Shown piece after piece: positions 15,251 through 23,471 of a DNA stretch of 64,000 nucleotides (positions are counted from its first letter, which is position 1; the number at the start of each line of letters is the position of its first letter). The position numbers and the translations under genes were made by a program. The notes beneath the pieces are model-generated. The model did no database searches and was not told the DNA's origin. It saw only the letters and a list, made by a program, of their open reading frames with translations. Origin of the DNA: Neobacillus niacini (GTDB lineage: Bacteria; Bacillota; Bacilli; Bacillales; Cytobacillaceae); contig NZ_JACWFG010000001.1 of assembly GCF_019749295.1 (NCBI RefSeq), positions 518,604-582,603 on the forward strand. Reading direction: 5' to 3'.

Positions 15251-16474
15251 TTATGGTAATATGATGCGATTTACCCGGCCATTAAATTTTTCTAACCAAT
15301 AACCGCTAGTCATATCTGCAATGGCAACGCCAGTAGAACTTTGCGATCCTAAGAACTTGCCAGCACCGAGATAAATCCCAACATGCCCATCTTTTTTATA
15401 CGTATCAAAAAATACGAGGTCCCCTGGCTGCATTACTTCAACAGTGACGGGTGTTCCTGTATTTTTCAAGATCTCTGTACTAGCACCAATCTTAATATCT
15501 ACCTGAGCAAATGCCCAACTAACAAAAGCAGAACAGTCAAACCTGCCATTAGCAACATCGTAATCATTTCGCCCTCCGCCGAATACATAGACTGAATTCC
15601 CTACATACTTAAGTCCTTCGGAAATTAGCTCTTGAACAGTTTCGTTCGAAATTAATGAATCGCTCAAGATTTGATTAGGGTCAATATCGGGTAATGTATA
15701 CATCGCAGTAAGCGCGGAATCCTGCTGCATTAACCCGGCTTGTTCAGCTAGTTTGACTTGCTCTTTTTTCTTTAATTCTGATTTTAACAATTCATTTTGT
15801 TGCTTTTGTTCGAGTATTTGCGCCTGCATTCCTTCTAATTCTACTTTCATACTCTGAAGCTCTGATAATTTATCCTGAACTTGATCTTGCTTCTTTTTAA
15901 CATCCAGCTTGTCATCCTCATGTTGTTTTATTAGGGTTTGGTCTGCATCAACAAATGAGGCTACAGCACCAACACGTCCTACAAAGTCCTTAAAACTTGA
16001 GGCACCAAGTAAAACATCAATGTAACTAACCTTTCCTCCTGTTTCCTGAAAGGTAAGAGCACGCTTTTTTAATATCTCATTACGCTTATTAACTTTTTCG
16101 TTTAGTGTTTTAATCTCTGACTCTAGGTTCTGTATTTCAACTTGGGAAGCATTTATTTTATTCTCTGTTTCGAGAATAATTTTATTATTATCATTTATAG
16201 CTTGCTCGACACGGATGATTTGATCATTTATTTTTTTAATTTCATCTTTTACCTGGTTTAGCTCTTCATTTCCCTTTAATATTTCTAATTGGATTCTAGA
16301 ACGCTGTTCATCTATTACTTGCTGGTTTTTATTTTCCTCAGTTTCTACTTGTGGACTTTCATTTTCCGTTGTTTCTACTAGTTGTTTATCATTTTCCTCT
16401 GCTTCTACTTGAAGTAACACAGTTGGACTTCCAAACGTGATTATTGAACAAAAAGCTATTATCTTCTTTTTCAA
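15251..16474 (-). CDS. CwlO/PcsB-type NlpC/P60 peptidoglycan endopeptidase
   Basis: 407 aa from a TTG start with AGGGGA 6 nt upstream; the frame opens earlier, but without a ribosome site. An N-terminal signal peptide (KKKIIAFCSIITFGSPTVL) is followed by an acidic Gln/Glu linker and then a long coiled coil (~55-260) like CwlO/PcsB. The C-terminal NlpC/P60 domain has catalytic Cys in RFDCSAFVSWAF and His in DGHVGIYLG. It should cleave D-gamma-Glu-meso-DAP bonds in wall peptides; in CwlO-type enzymes activity is controlled by FtsEX through the coiled coil. Confidence 0.88.
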   Translation of the reverse strand: MKKKIIAFCSIITFGSPTVLLQVEAEENDKQLVETTENESPQVETEENKNQQVIDEQRSRIQLEILKGNEELNQVKDEIKKINDQIIRVEQAINDNNKIILETENKINASQVEIQNLESEIKTLNEKVNKRNEILKKRALTFQETGGKVSYIDVLLGASSFKDFVGRVGAVASFVDADQTLIKQHEDDKLDVKKKQDQVQDKLSELQSMKVELEGMQAQILEQKQQNELLKSELKKKEQVKLAEQAGLMQQDSALTAMYTLPDIDPNQILSDSLISNETVQELISEGLKYVGNSVYVFGGGRNDYDVANGRFDCSAFVSWAFAQVDIKIGASTEILKNTGTPVTVEVMQPGDLVFFDTYKKDGHVGIYLGAGKFLGSQSSTGVAIADMTSGYWLEKFNGRVNRIILP

Positions 16475-16689
16475 TTCTATTCCCCTGCTTTCCTTCATCG
16501 CATAAAGCAACACAATTTGTTATATGTAAACTAGCTATCTATACTTTATTAAATTACCAAAATTCATCCTTTATACCCATTTTTATCCTATTCAACTGCA
16601 ACTAGAAGTATATCATGAATTCTTGTTAAATCAATAATAGTAATATTAAATTTATATTTCAAGAAATACTCTCATTGTTCATTCACAAA

Positions 16690-16722
16690 CACAAAAAAGC
16701 AGACCGTAATTTAGGTCTGCTT
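16690..16722 (-). terminator. Terminator of phaQ-phaP
   Basis: AAGCAGACC/GGTCTGCTT stem (16697-16705, 16714-16722), followed on the minus strand by TTTTTTG. Confidence 0.85.
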
Positions 16723-16752
16723 ATGTTAGATAATTCTCAGCAATATCTTAAA

Positions 16753-17367
16753 TTAATTTGTTCTCAAAAGTTCTTTTACACTATTTTTTCCACGATTAAC
16801 AATTTCAATATGTGTACTTCTAGCCATTTTAACATACTCATTCGTAACTTGCTGCCAAGCATTTCGGCGTTCACGGCCATAAGCAATGTTGGCTTCTGTA
16901 CTCTTTTCAAAATTATCCTCTAACTGATCAATAATTTGAAATACAGATTTGATAGGAGTGATAGCAAGGTTTTCTAATTGGTTGGTAACTTTTTCAAGCT
17001 GCTGTTTAAGCTCCTCCCTTTCACTCATCATTTCTGCTTCTACACTCTCTTCGTTTTTCAATAATTCTTCTCTGCGTGCATTCATTTGCTGCATAAGTCC
17101 AGAAATAACTTCTTTGTTTGTTTTTTTAGTTTGCTCAAAGAGGTTACCTAATGATTTTCTATATTGCTTGTTAAACTTAAGAACTTCTCTTAGAGCGTTC
17201 ATATAAGCATCTTCACGGCTTTCACGCAAATGTCTAGTACGCTCCAGTGATTGCTCATACTGATTCCACAGTGTATCTACAAATAGTCCTTCATTTTTAG
17301 GTTCTTCTGCTGCAGGAATCATTTTTTCTTCAACAGCTAGAACTGGTTCACTCTTTTTCTGTGCCAT
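16753..17367 (-). CDS. phaP: PHA granule phasin PhaP
   Basis: A 204-aa amphipathic helical protein, similar in size (~200 aa) and position to B. megaterium PhaP. After a short disordered head (EEKMIPAAEEPKNEG), the rest is continuous charged helix (WNQYEQSLERTRHLRESRED... to the C-terminus). Phasins coat polyhydroxyalkanoate granules. The ATG lies inside the phaQ 3' end (20-nt overlap) with AGGAGG upstream, so translation is coupled to phaQ. Expression should follow the phaQ promoter and its putative operator. Confidence 0.85.
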   Translation of the reverse strand: MAQKKSEPVLAVEEKMIPAAEEPKNEGLFVDTLWNQYEQSLERTRHLRESREDAYMNALREVLKFNKQYRKSLGNLFEQTKKTNKEVISGLMQQMNARREELLKNEESVEAEMMSEREELKQQLEKVTNQLENLAITPIKSVFQIIDQLEDNFEKSTEANIAYGRERRNAWQQVTNEYVKMARSTHIEIVNRGKNSVKELLRTN

Positions 17368-17785
17368 CGTCCTTCCTCCTCTTTTTACTATTGTCTTTCT
17401 CTATTTGATCCCTCTTTTGAAATGAAGGAATATAGAGCTCAAGAAAACTTGAATACATTTTAAAGAATTGGTCTAGCATCGATTGGTACGATTCTAGTTG
17501 ATTGGCATAGCCATTTAAGTATGTAATACCAGCCTTTGTAATGGAATATCTTCTTTTAGCAGGACCACTGCCATTTGTATCCCACTCTGATGATACTAGC
17601 TCTTCCTTTTCTAGCTGTCTTAACATTCTGTAGAGATTACCTTGATCAATTGTTTTGAAACCAAATGTTTGCAATTTTTGACTTAGCTCATAGCCGTGAA
17701 GAGACATCCTGCTAAGAAGCAATAGAATAAATGGCAGAACAAAATTTTTTGAAGGATTGACAGATTGACTGTCTTGATTTACCAT
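17348..17785 (-). CDS. phaQ: PHA-responsive repressor PhaQ (PadR family)
   Basis: A 145-aa winged-helix protein of the PadR group: LLSRMSLHGYELSQKLQTFG, LYRMLRQLEKEELVSSEWD and KRRYSITKAGITYL are the family DNA-binding and wing motifs. A helical C-terminal dimer region follows. In B. megaterium PhaQ represses phaQP and is released by PHA. Here it heads the phaQP operon and is divergent from an alpha/beta hydrolase. The shared intergenic region has two back-to-back promoters and a candidate operator overlapping the phaQ promoter. Confidence 0.88.
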   Translation of the reverse strand: MVNQDSQSVNPSKNFVLPFILLLLSRMSLHGYELSQKLQTFGFKTIDQGNLYRMLRQLEKEELVSSEWDTNGSGPAKRRYSITKAGITYLNGYANQLESYQSMLDQFFKMYSSFLELYIPSFQKRDQIEKDNSKKRRKDDGTEKE

Positions 17786-17809
17786 TTCAATATCACCTCA
17801 CCTATATGT

Positions 17810-17861
17810 ATTTTACACCTATGGGTAATATTTTGTCAACTTGACAAATAAATGTTATTAT
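17810..17861. promoter_or_regulatory. Divergent promoters of phaQ and the PHA-cluster hydrolase
   Basis: The palindrome TTGTCAACTTGACAA (17833-17847) supplies both -35 boxes. Minus strand: TTGACA (17839-17834), 18-nt spacer, TAAAAT (17815-17810). Plus strand: TTGTCA (17833-17838), 17-nt spacer, TATTAT (17856-17861). The two polymerases would compete for the same centre. Confidence 0.7.
17813..17828. promoter_or_regulatory. Candidate PhaQ operator, site 1
   Basis: TTACACCTATGGGTAA, a 12/16 imperfect palindrome, lies between the -35 and -10 boxes of phaQ and overlaps the -10. An almost identical 16-mer precedes the cluster-2 hydrolase at 42291-42306. Position and recurrence fit autorepression by PhaQ; binding is inferred. 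Confidence 0.6.
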
Positions 17862-17933
17862 ATGGTGTAACATCACGTTTACAATTTTCGTAACTTGGTA
17901 ATAAAATTAATAAAAATTGAAGGTGGTGTCAAA

Positions 17934-18716
17934 TTGGTAAAATCGAAAGTAAGTATGTTAGGGGTGCCTTATTTACATTTTGGCAATGGTGAACACTTAG
18001 TTCTAATCCATGGTTTAGGTGAAGTGAAAGAAGGTTGGCAGTCACAATTTGAATTAGCTGAACAATATGAGCTAATTATTCCTGATTTACGCGGGCATGG
18101 TGAATGCACCAAAACGGAAGGGATATCTATTCAAAATTTCGCTTCAGATGTTGTTGCTTTATTAAATGAGTTAAAAATTGAAAACGCTCACATTTTAGGT
18201 TTGTCCATGGGCGGCGCTGTCGCTCAGGAAATTTACCGTCAAGCTCCCCACCTAGTCCGATCTCTCATGTTGATCAGCACATTCCACTTTTTTCCAAAAA
18301 AACTCAGAAAACCGCTATTTAAATTCAAGAAGCTAAGGTTAGGTATTGCAGCAACAGATGACGCAGTTAAAGAAACAGCTGCTCATATGAGTCTTTATTC
18401 TTGGTCTGAGGAAAACATGAATCATTTCAAACGATATTTCCAGCCTAAGCGCGATATCTTTTTAAAATCTCTTAAAGCTTGTTTTCAGGTAAATAATATT
18501 TCTTTATTACCAACAATCAAGGTTCCAACACTAATCATTGGATGCCAGTATGACTCGGTTTTACCTGTATGGATACAATACTGTATGCACAAATTGATAC
18601 CTCATTCTGAATTTATCATTATGAGAAACTCAGGTCATTTAGCAAAATTAGAAGCAGCCAACCGGTTTAATCTACTGCTAAGAAAGTTCTTAAACCGGCA
18701 AAAGGCTGCTGCTTAA
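17934..18716 (+). CDS. Alpha/beta hydrolase of PHA cluster 1 (possible intracellular PHA depolymerase)
   Basis: 260 aa from TTG 17934, preceded by AGGTGGTG; the cluster-2 homologue also starts with TTG at the same place. The fold motifs are clear: LVLIHGLGEVKEGW (oxyanion HG), DLRGHGE, nucleophile elbow GLSMGG (Ser ~95), Asp in GCQYDSVLP and His in NSGHLAKLE. It is transcribed towards phaC and divergent from phaQ, so a role in PHA turnover (depolymerase or 3-hydroxyacyl oligomer/thioester hydrolase) is likely but inferred. It closely resembles the product at 42418. Confidence 0.75.
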   Translation: MVKSKVSMLGVPYLHFGNGEHLVLIHGLGEVKEGWQSQFELAEQYELIIPDLRGHGECTKTEGISIQNFASDVVALLNELKIENAHILGLSMGGAVAQEIYRQAPHLVRSLMLISTFHFFPKKLRKPLFKFKKLRLGIAATDDAVKETAAHMSLYSWSEENMNHFKRYFQPKRDIFLKSLKACFQVNNISLLPTIKVPTLIIGCQYDSVLPVWIQYCMHKLIPHSEFIIMRNSGHLAKLEAANRFNLLLRKFLNRQKAAA

Positions 18717-18724
18717 TTGATATG

Positions 18725-18752
18725 AGCGGGAAAGATTACGGTCCTTCCCGCT
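18725..18752. terminator. Hairpin between convergent hydrolase and phaC
   Basis: AGCGGGAA/TTCCCGCT stem (18725-18732, 18745-18752) with a 12-nt loop. T-tracts are weak on both sides. Confidence 0.6.
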
Positions 18753-18772
18753 TATATTTATTGTCTTACAAA

Positions 18773-19855
18773 TTATGAGAATATTGGTTGGATTTCTTCA
18801 GATCTTGCTGAAAGCCATTTATCTGCAATAATAGAAAAAGTACCTGTCAATGCGAGCGAGACGTGACCAGCTTCTACTACTTGATAGGTCTTATCCATGC
18901 TCGAAACAAGATCCATAATTGGCAGGCTTTGCGGCTCCAAAACAAGTGTATCCCTTGAAGTGGATACGACAAATAACGGACAATTAATATTACTCAAATC
19001 AACTCGCTTACCACCAATTACTAATTCTCCTTTTAACAGCTTATTATCTTTATAAAGATCATTAAATAACTGTTTGAAGGCTGCACCCGAAAAAGAGGCT
19101 GAGTCTTTTGTCCATTTGTCCATTCGTCGCCACTTCTCTACATAATCCGTATCATAGGCGCGGGTAATTAGGTTAACCATCGGACTAATATATATTGGAG
19201 AAAGTCCTCTAAACATCGCATACATAATATCTTCTGGAATTACTCCATAGGCATCTGCAAAGCGCTCAATATTTAATTGGCCGTTCTGCAGTCCCTCCAG
19301 CCATTTTGAAGGAACAATACCCATACTAAAATCAATTGGAATTGTGGCAAGGACAAGATTTTTTATTGGCAGGTCTGTAATGGCAGCAAGAATGGCTGAA
19401 ATAGTTCCACCTAAACAATATCCAACAACTGTAATTTCATTTACCCCTGAATGACGAATTGCCCTCTTTACCGCTGCTTTTAAATAATCTAAAATATAAT
19501 TATCTAGAGTAATATTGCTATCTTCATAGCCCGGGGAACCCCAATCAAGAAGATAAACGTCATAGCCCATTTCTGTTAGACCGCCTATTACGCTGCTGCC
19601 TTCACCAATATCAAGAATGTAAGACTTGTTTAGGAGTGAATAAACAAAAAACAATGGTACTTTATATTTTTTTTCTTTTGCAGGATGAAACCACAGAGTT
19701 GACTTATTTTTTTTCCATACAACCTCTCTTTGAGTAGGAATAATATCTGGCTTCGGTTCTTTTAATATTCTTAATACCTGTTCCCACCGTTTTGTCTCTT
19801 TACCAAGATCAAGGAGTGGAATGAAGTCCTTAATACTTCCTTGCATACTCATCAT
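18773..19855 (-). CDS. phaC: Class IV polyhydroxyalkanoate synthase catalytic subunit PhaC
   Basis: A 360-aa alpha/beta-hydrolase-fold polymerase joining (R)-3-hydroxyacyl-CoA units into PHA. The lipase-like box is VGYCLGGT with catalytic Cys ~147, Asp ~302 in STSRDTLV and His ~331 in EAGHVSLAL. The length matches B. megaterium/B. cereus PhaC (~361 aa), which needs PhaR for activity. The next gene upstream, 15 nt away, is phaR. Start ATG 19855 has GGGGGAA before it. A second complete copy is at 43259-44320. Confidence 0.95.
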   Translation of the reverse strand: MMSMQGSIKDFIPLLDLGKETKRWEQVLRILKEPKPDIIPTQREVVWKKNKSTLWFHPAKEKKYKVPLFFVYSLLNKSYILDIGEGSSVIGGLTEMGYDVYLLDWGSPGYEDSNITLDNYILDYLKAAVKRAIRHSGVNEITVVGYCLGGTISAILAAITDLPIKNLVLATIPIDFSMGIVPSKWLEGLQNGQLNIERFADAYGVIPEDIMYAMFRGLSPIYISPMVNLITRAYDTDYVEKWRRMDKWTKDSASFSGAAFKQLFNDLYKDNKLLKGELVIGGKRVDLSNINCPLFVVSTSRDTLVLEPQSLPIMDLVSSMDKTYQVVEAGHVSLALTGTFSIIADKWLSARSEEIQPIFS

Positions 19856-19870
19856 TATTCCCCCGCTTGA

Positions 19871-20581
19871 TTATTTTGTTGTTACCAATTCCTTTTCTTT
19901 TACCTTTCCTTTTGGACTTTCTTTTACCAAAATCCCCCTCAATAAAGCTAATTCACTTTTTATTTCAGCTAATTGATCTAGTTCATGTTTAACTTCCTGC
20001 AAACCGCCGTGAATGTTTGCTTGTTCATTAAGACTGTTCACTCCAACTAGTTTCTTTTGAAGATCCTTTATCTCCTCAATCTCTTCCCTTACATCTCGAA
20101 GATTTACCTGAATAATTTTTATGTCAACGAGGTCTTTTCTGATTTCATGTAAGTCATTATACATTCTCTTTAATTCGGCTGCTTCATGGATGTTTTTTTG
20201 GAATTCCGCCTGCATTTGTTTAATCATTCTCACCATTTCTTGAAATAATTCAAGATTTTCCTTATTTAATGAACCAATGCTGTCTTGAAGATTCCAAATC
20301 TGTTCTTCTAAAATATCAATTTTTCCTTCTGCTTGAATTGATAGATTCGCAACATTTGCAACGTCTTTCTTTGTAGGAATATTCATGAAACCTGCCATAA
20401 GCTCCTGGTTTTTTCGTAGAAGCTCCATGTAGCGAGAGTGAATCCCCAACCCTGAACTGGCTAAACGAACAAATTCATTATTGTCCGCTGCCATAAAGAG
20501 TAGACCATTTATTTGTCTTTCCCACATTTCACTAATTTGTTTAAAGCCTTCGTATGGATCATACATCTTTTCTTTTTCCAT
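19871..20581 (-). CDS. phaR: PHA synthase subunit PhaR
   Basis: A 236-aa partner subunit of class IV synthase. The N-terminal half carries the family pattern (YDPYEGFKQISEMWERQIN, then MNIPTKKDVANVANLSIQAE and LEEQIWNLQDS). The second half is a long coiled coil with a basic tail (KGKVKEKELVTTK). It is ~35 residues longer than typical PhaR (~200 aa) because of the extended coiled coil. It lies between the phasin-like gene and phaC with short gaps, so all three should be one transcript. Confidence 0.9.
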   Translation of the reverse strand: MEKEKMYDPYEGFKQISEMWERQINGLLFMAADNNEFVRLASSGLGIHSRYMELLRKNQELMAGFMNIPTKKDVANVANLSIQAEGKIDILEEQIWNLQDSIGSLNKENLELFQEMVRMIKQMQAEFQKNIHEAAELKRMYNDLHEIRKDLVDIKIIQVNLRDVREEIEEIKDLQKKLVGVNSLNEQANIHGGLQEVKHELDQLAEIKSELALLRGILVKESPKGKVKEKELVTTK

Positions 20582-20599
20582 CGTTCATCATCCTCATTC

Positions 20600-21355
20600 T
20601 CATGATTTTGTCGTTTCTTCTGTCTTTTCCATGTATTTATTTAATGGGAACATAAAGGCTTTAAATTGTCCGGTAAATAGATTAACCAAACCTTTTTGAC
20701 TCTCATAGATTAGGCTTGCAGCTTGTTTTAATGTTTTTACATATTGCGTCCTTCCATTCTTTCTAAGTGCAATATATTGGTCTATCATTTGAAGGTATTG
20801 TTCCATCAATTGAGTACTTACAGCCATTTGTATCGGTGTTCTTAGAATCGCTGCTGTTCTAGTTTGAATTTGGTCTATCTGCTGATTAATTTCCTCATAA
20901 GATTTCTTTGGGAAAATGTGCTGCAGCGCAGTAGTGGACATTAATAATTCTTCTCGGGCAGTTCTTTCCCAACTAGTAAACTCTTTACTGAACTGTTCTC
21001 TGGCAGATTTAATGGTTTCCTGATTTCGTTTTATACTGTCTGCAAAATACATTGCTTGCTTTAAAAACACGTCGTCGCGAAAATCAGCGTGCTTCACCCA
21101 TTGGTCTAACTCACGAAAAGCGTGATTCCAAATAATATCCAAGGACGAAAACTGTTCTTGATCATTTTCTATACCGATACCTTCAACACGATCAGCAGTT
21201 TTGGCTTTCTCCCCATCGAGGGATTCATGCAGCGCTGACAATTTCTGTTCTTCCACTTTATTTTCTAATTCAGGATTATCAACAGTGTTTCGTCTCCTTT
21301 TAGTGTTTTTTGGAGATTCTTCTTTTTTAACATTGCTTTCTTTTTTTTCAGCCAT
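20600..21355 (-). CDS. Phasin-like PHA-cluster protein (paralogue 1)
   Basis: 251 aa from ATG 21355 (AAAGGAGG 10 nt upstream). The first ~75 residues are charged and probably disordered (KKESNVKKEESPKNTKRRRN). Residues ~80-250 form an all-helical domain: SFKRNQETI-like repeats, WERTAREELLMSTTALQHIF, YLQMIDQYIALRKNGRTQYV and LINLFTGQFK-like endings. The same domain is at 44928-45533 without the long head. Its position directly before phaR, twice, and its amphipathic helices suggest a granule-associated phasin or assembly factor. I do not know a named family. Confidence 0.65.
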   Translation of the reverse strand: MAEKKESNVKKEESPKNTKRRRNTVDNPELENKVEEQKLSALHESLDGEKAKTADRVEGIGIENDQEQFSSLDIIWNHAFRELDQWVKHADFRDDVFLKQAMYFADSIKRNQETIKSAREQFSKEFTSWERTAREELLMSTTALQHIFPKKSYEEINQQIDQIQTRTAAILRTPIQMAVSTQLMEQYLQMIDQYIALRKNGRTQYVKTLKQAASLIYESQKGLVNLFTGQFKAFMFPLNKYMEKTEETTKS

Positions 21356-21506
21356 TGTATTCTTTCCTCCTTTTATTAATCCTATAGGTCGGAAACTATA
21401 AATAAGGTGCATATTTTTTAAGGTAAACTATCGTGATGTGTTCTTTTGAGGTGTCTTGATGCAGTCTGCGTTGTTAGTATTGTGAGTTATTAGCTTTTAT
21501 AGCTTT

Positions 21507-23141
21507 TTAAGAATGAACCTTTTCACTTTCTTCTTGACGAAGCATTCTCCTTAACAGTTTACCTACTGATGATTTAGGAAGCTCAGATAAAAACTCGATC
21601 TCTTTTGGTACTTTATAAGGGGCTAAATATTGTTTAGCAAATTCTATCAATTGCTCTGATGAAACACTTGATCCTGCTTTTAATTTTACGAATGCCTTGA
21701 CTGTTTCTCCTCTATAGGAGTCAGGTTTCCCAACTACAATGGCCTCTTCAACGGCTTCATGCTGGTAAATAATTTCCTCGATTTCGCGTGGGTATACATT
21801 GTATCCACTCGCGATAATCATGTCCTTTTTGCGATCTAATATATAGAAATAACCATCCTCATCCATTTTGGCGATATCGCCTGTAAAAAGCCAGCCGTCT
21901 CTAATTACTAATTGTGTGTCACTAGGACGCTTCCAGTAGCCTTTCATAACCTGCGGACCACGAAGTATCAATTCCCCTGCTTCACCAACTGGGACATTTT
22001 CGTACCCCTCTTCTGTTACCTTAACAATTCTCGCTTCCGTTCCTGGGATAGGTATTCCTACACTTCCCAATTTACGCGGAAGGAATGGCGGTGTAGAAAT
22101 AGCTGAAGGCGCTGTTTCCGAAAGCCCATAGCCATCTGCAAGTCTTATACCTACACGATTTTCAAAGGATTTCACCTGTTCTACAGGAAGCGGGGCACCC
22201 CCGCTGCTAAAGTAGAAGATATCCTTAATTGCGCTTTGTTCCAATTGTGGATGACTATTTAATGCAAATATCATTGTAGGAACTGCGGTCAACTGGAATG
22301 GCTTCTCTCTATTAATCAGCTCAAGTAATTCATTCACATCAAAACGAGGGAGAATTAGTTGATTACACCCAATTCGGATTGCCGAAAGTGCATTGCATGA
22401 CAAACCATACACATGAAACATCGGGAGAACACTGATAATTTTAAAATTTTCTGGTTTTTCATCAACTGCATTATAGGTAAAATCACAAACTTGAATTATA
22501 TTTGCCAGCAGGTTCTGATGTGTAAGCATTACACCTTTTGAAACACCAGTTGTTCCTCCAGTGTATTGTAAAATAGCAACATCTTCTTCTATGTTAATAG
22601 GAATATCAGGAATCACATTATCATGTGTAAGGAAGTCATCAAAGTAAATATCATCTTCAGCAAGGTCAACCCTGGTACCGCCAAACCCAACTACAATAAT
22701 TTTTTGCAAAGATGTTCTTGGCTGAACTTCTTTGACCTTGTGATAGAACGCCTCAAATACAACCATATATTTTGCTTCTGAATCATTTAAAGCATATTCA
22801 ATTTCTCTTTCGACATACATTGGATTAACTTGAACTGCAATACCTCCTAATCGGAAGACTGCAAATAAACTAAAAATATAATGAGGGCTGTTAGGCAGCA
22901 TTATTCCTAATCTATCTCCCTTTTGGAAGCCAGTACGGTACAAGGAAGCAGCAAGCCATTCAGTAATAGCTCTTGTTTCTTTGTAACTCCATGACCTCTC
23001 ATAAAAAGTAAGAGCTGGGTTTTCCCCGTGAATATTGGCTGCCTGCTCCAGAAGATCGAATAATGAATCATAGTCTACCGATACGTCTTTATTAATTCTA
23101 GGATCATAAAACTTTAACCATGGCTTCTGTGAATAAACCAC
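21507..23141 (-). CDS. Long/medium-chain fatty acid-CoA ligase (module A)
   Basis: 544 aa, ANL superfamily adenylate-forming enzyme: fatty acid + ATP + CoA gives acyl-CoA. The P-loop-like motif is YTGGTTGVSKG, followed by DGYGLSETAP, GWLFTGDIAKMDEDGYFYIL and DRKKDMIIASGYNVYPREIE. The catalytic Lys is in LPKSSVGKLLRR. GTG 23141 is supported by AAGGAGGA. It is 151 nt upstream of the phasin-like gene, so it may lead the phaRC operon. Its leader contains a perfect 52-nt palindrome, and its promoter matches those of the two other ligases. Confidence 0.92.
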   Translation of the reverse strand: MVYSQKPWLKFYDPRINKDVSVDYDSLFDLLEQAANIHGENPALTFYERSWSYKETRAITEWLAASLYRTGFQKGDRLGIMLPNSPHYIFSLFAVFRLGGIAVQVNPMYVEREIEYALNDSEAKYMVVFEAFYHKVKEVQPRTSLQKIIVVGFGGTRVDLAEDDIYFDDFLTHDNVIPDIPINIEEDVAILQYTGGTTGVSKGVMLTHQNLLANIIQVCDFTYNAVDEKPENFKIISVLPMFHVYGLSCNALSAIRIGCNQLILPRFDVNELLELINREKPFQLTAVPTMIFALNSHPQLEQSAIKDIFYFSSGGAPLPVEQVKSFENRVGIRLADGYGLSETAPSAISTPPFLPRKLGSVGIPIPGTEARIVKVTEEGYENVPVGEAGELILRGPQVMKGYWKRPSDTQLVIRDGWLFTGDIAKMDEDGYFYILDRKKDMIIASGYNVYPREIEEIIYQHEAVEEAIVVGKPDSYRGETVKAFVKLKAGSSVSSEQLIEFAKQYLAPYKVPKEIEFLSELPKSSVGKLLRRMLRQEESEKVHS

Positions 23142-23163
23142 ACAATCTCCTCCTTTTTACTAT

Positions 23164-23215
23164 CCTCCCAAGAGTATTTTAGTAGGTTTTAACCTACTAA
23201 AATACTCTTGGGAGG
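23164..23215. repeat. Perfect 52-nt palindrome in ligase leader
   Basis: Arms of 25 nt (23164-23188 and 23191-23215) with a 2-nt centre; CCTCCCAAGAG at the left end and CTCTTGGGAGG at the right. It ends 22 nt before the GTG of the ligase gene and lies wholly in the predicted 5' UTR. No T-tract follows on the minus strand. The central TTTAGTAGGTTA is also present, as a single copy, in the leader of the second ligase (near 47790-47805). Confidence 0.85.
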
Positions 23216-23231
23216 TTTCTTAAACACTTAA

Positions 23232-23276
23232 ATTATTGTTTTAAAAAAGGTTTTTGTAAACGTAGCCAAATCGACA
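23232..23276 (-). promoter_or_regulatory. Ligase A promoter with upstream TGTCGA box
   Basis: Minus strand: TGTCGA (23276-23271), 9 nt, GTTTACAA (23261-23254) containing -35 TTTACA, 17 nt, AATAAT (23237-23232). The same boxes with identical spacing occur before the other two ligases and the SDR. Confidence 0.7.
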
Positions 23277-23471
23277 TTTTTCCACATTTTTTAAATAATA
23301 CCACTAACTTACGAGGCCGAAAAAATACCAACAAGGCATATATCTACGAAGATTGATGTTTTATGTCGAAACTTTAAACCTTGTTCACACAATTCTCGAA
23401 ATTAAAACTTACCTAAATACAGTGGAAAAATTATTCTAAACTATCTTTTTCCCTGTTTTCACATTGTTAAA

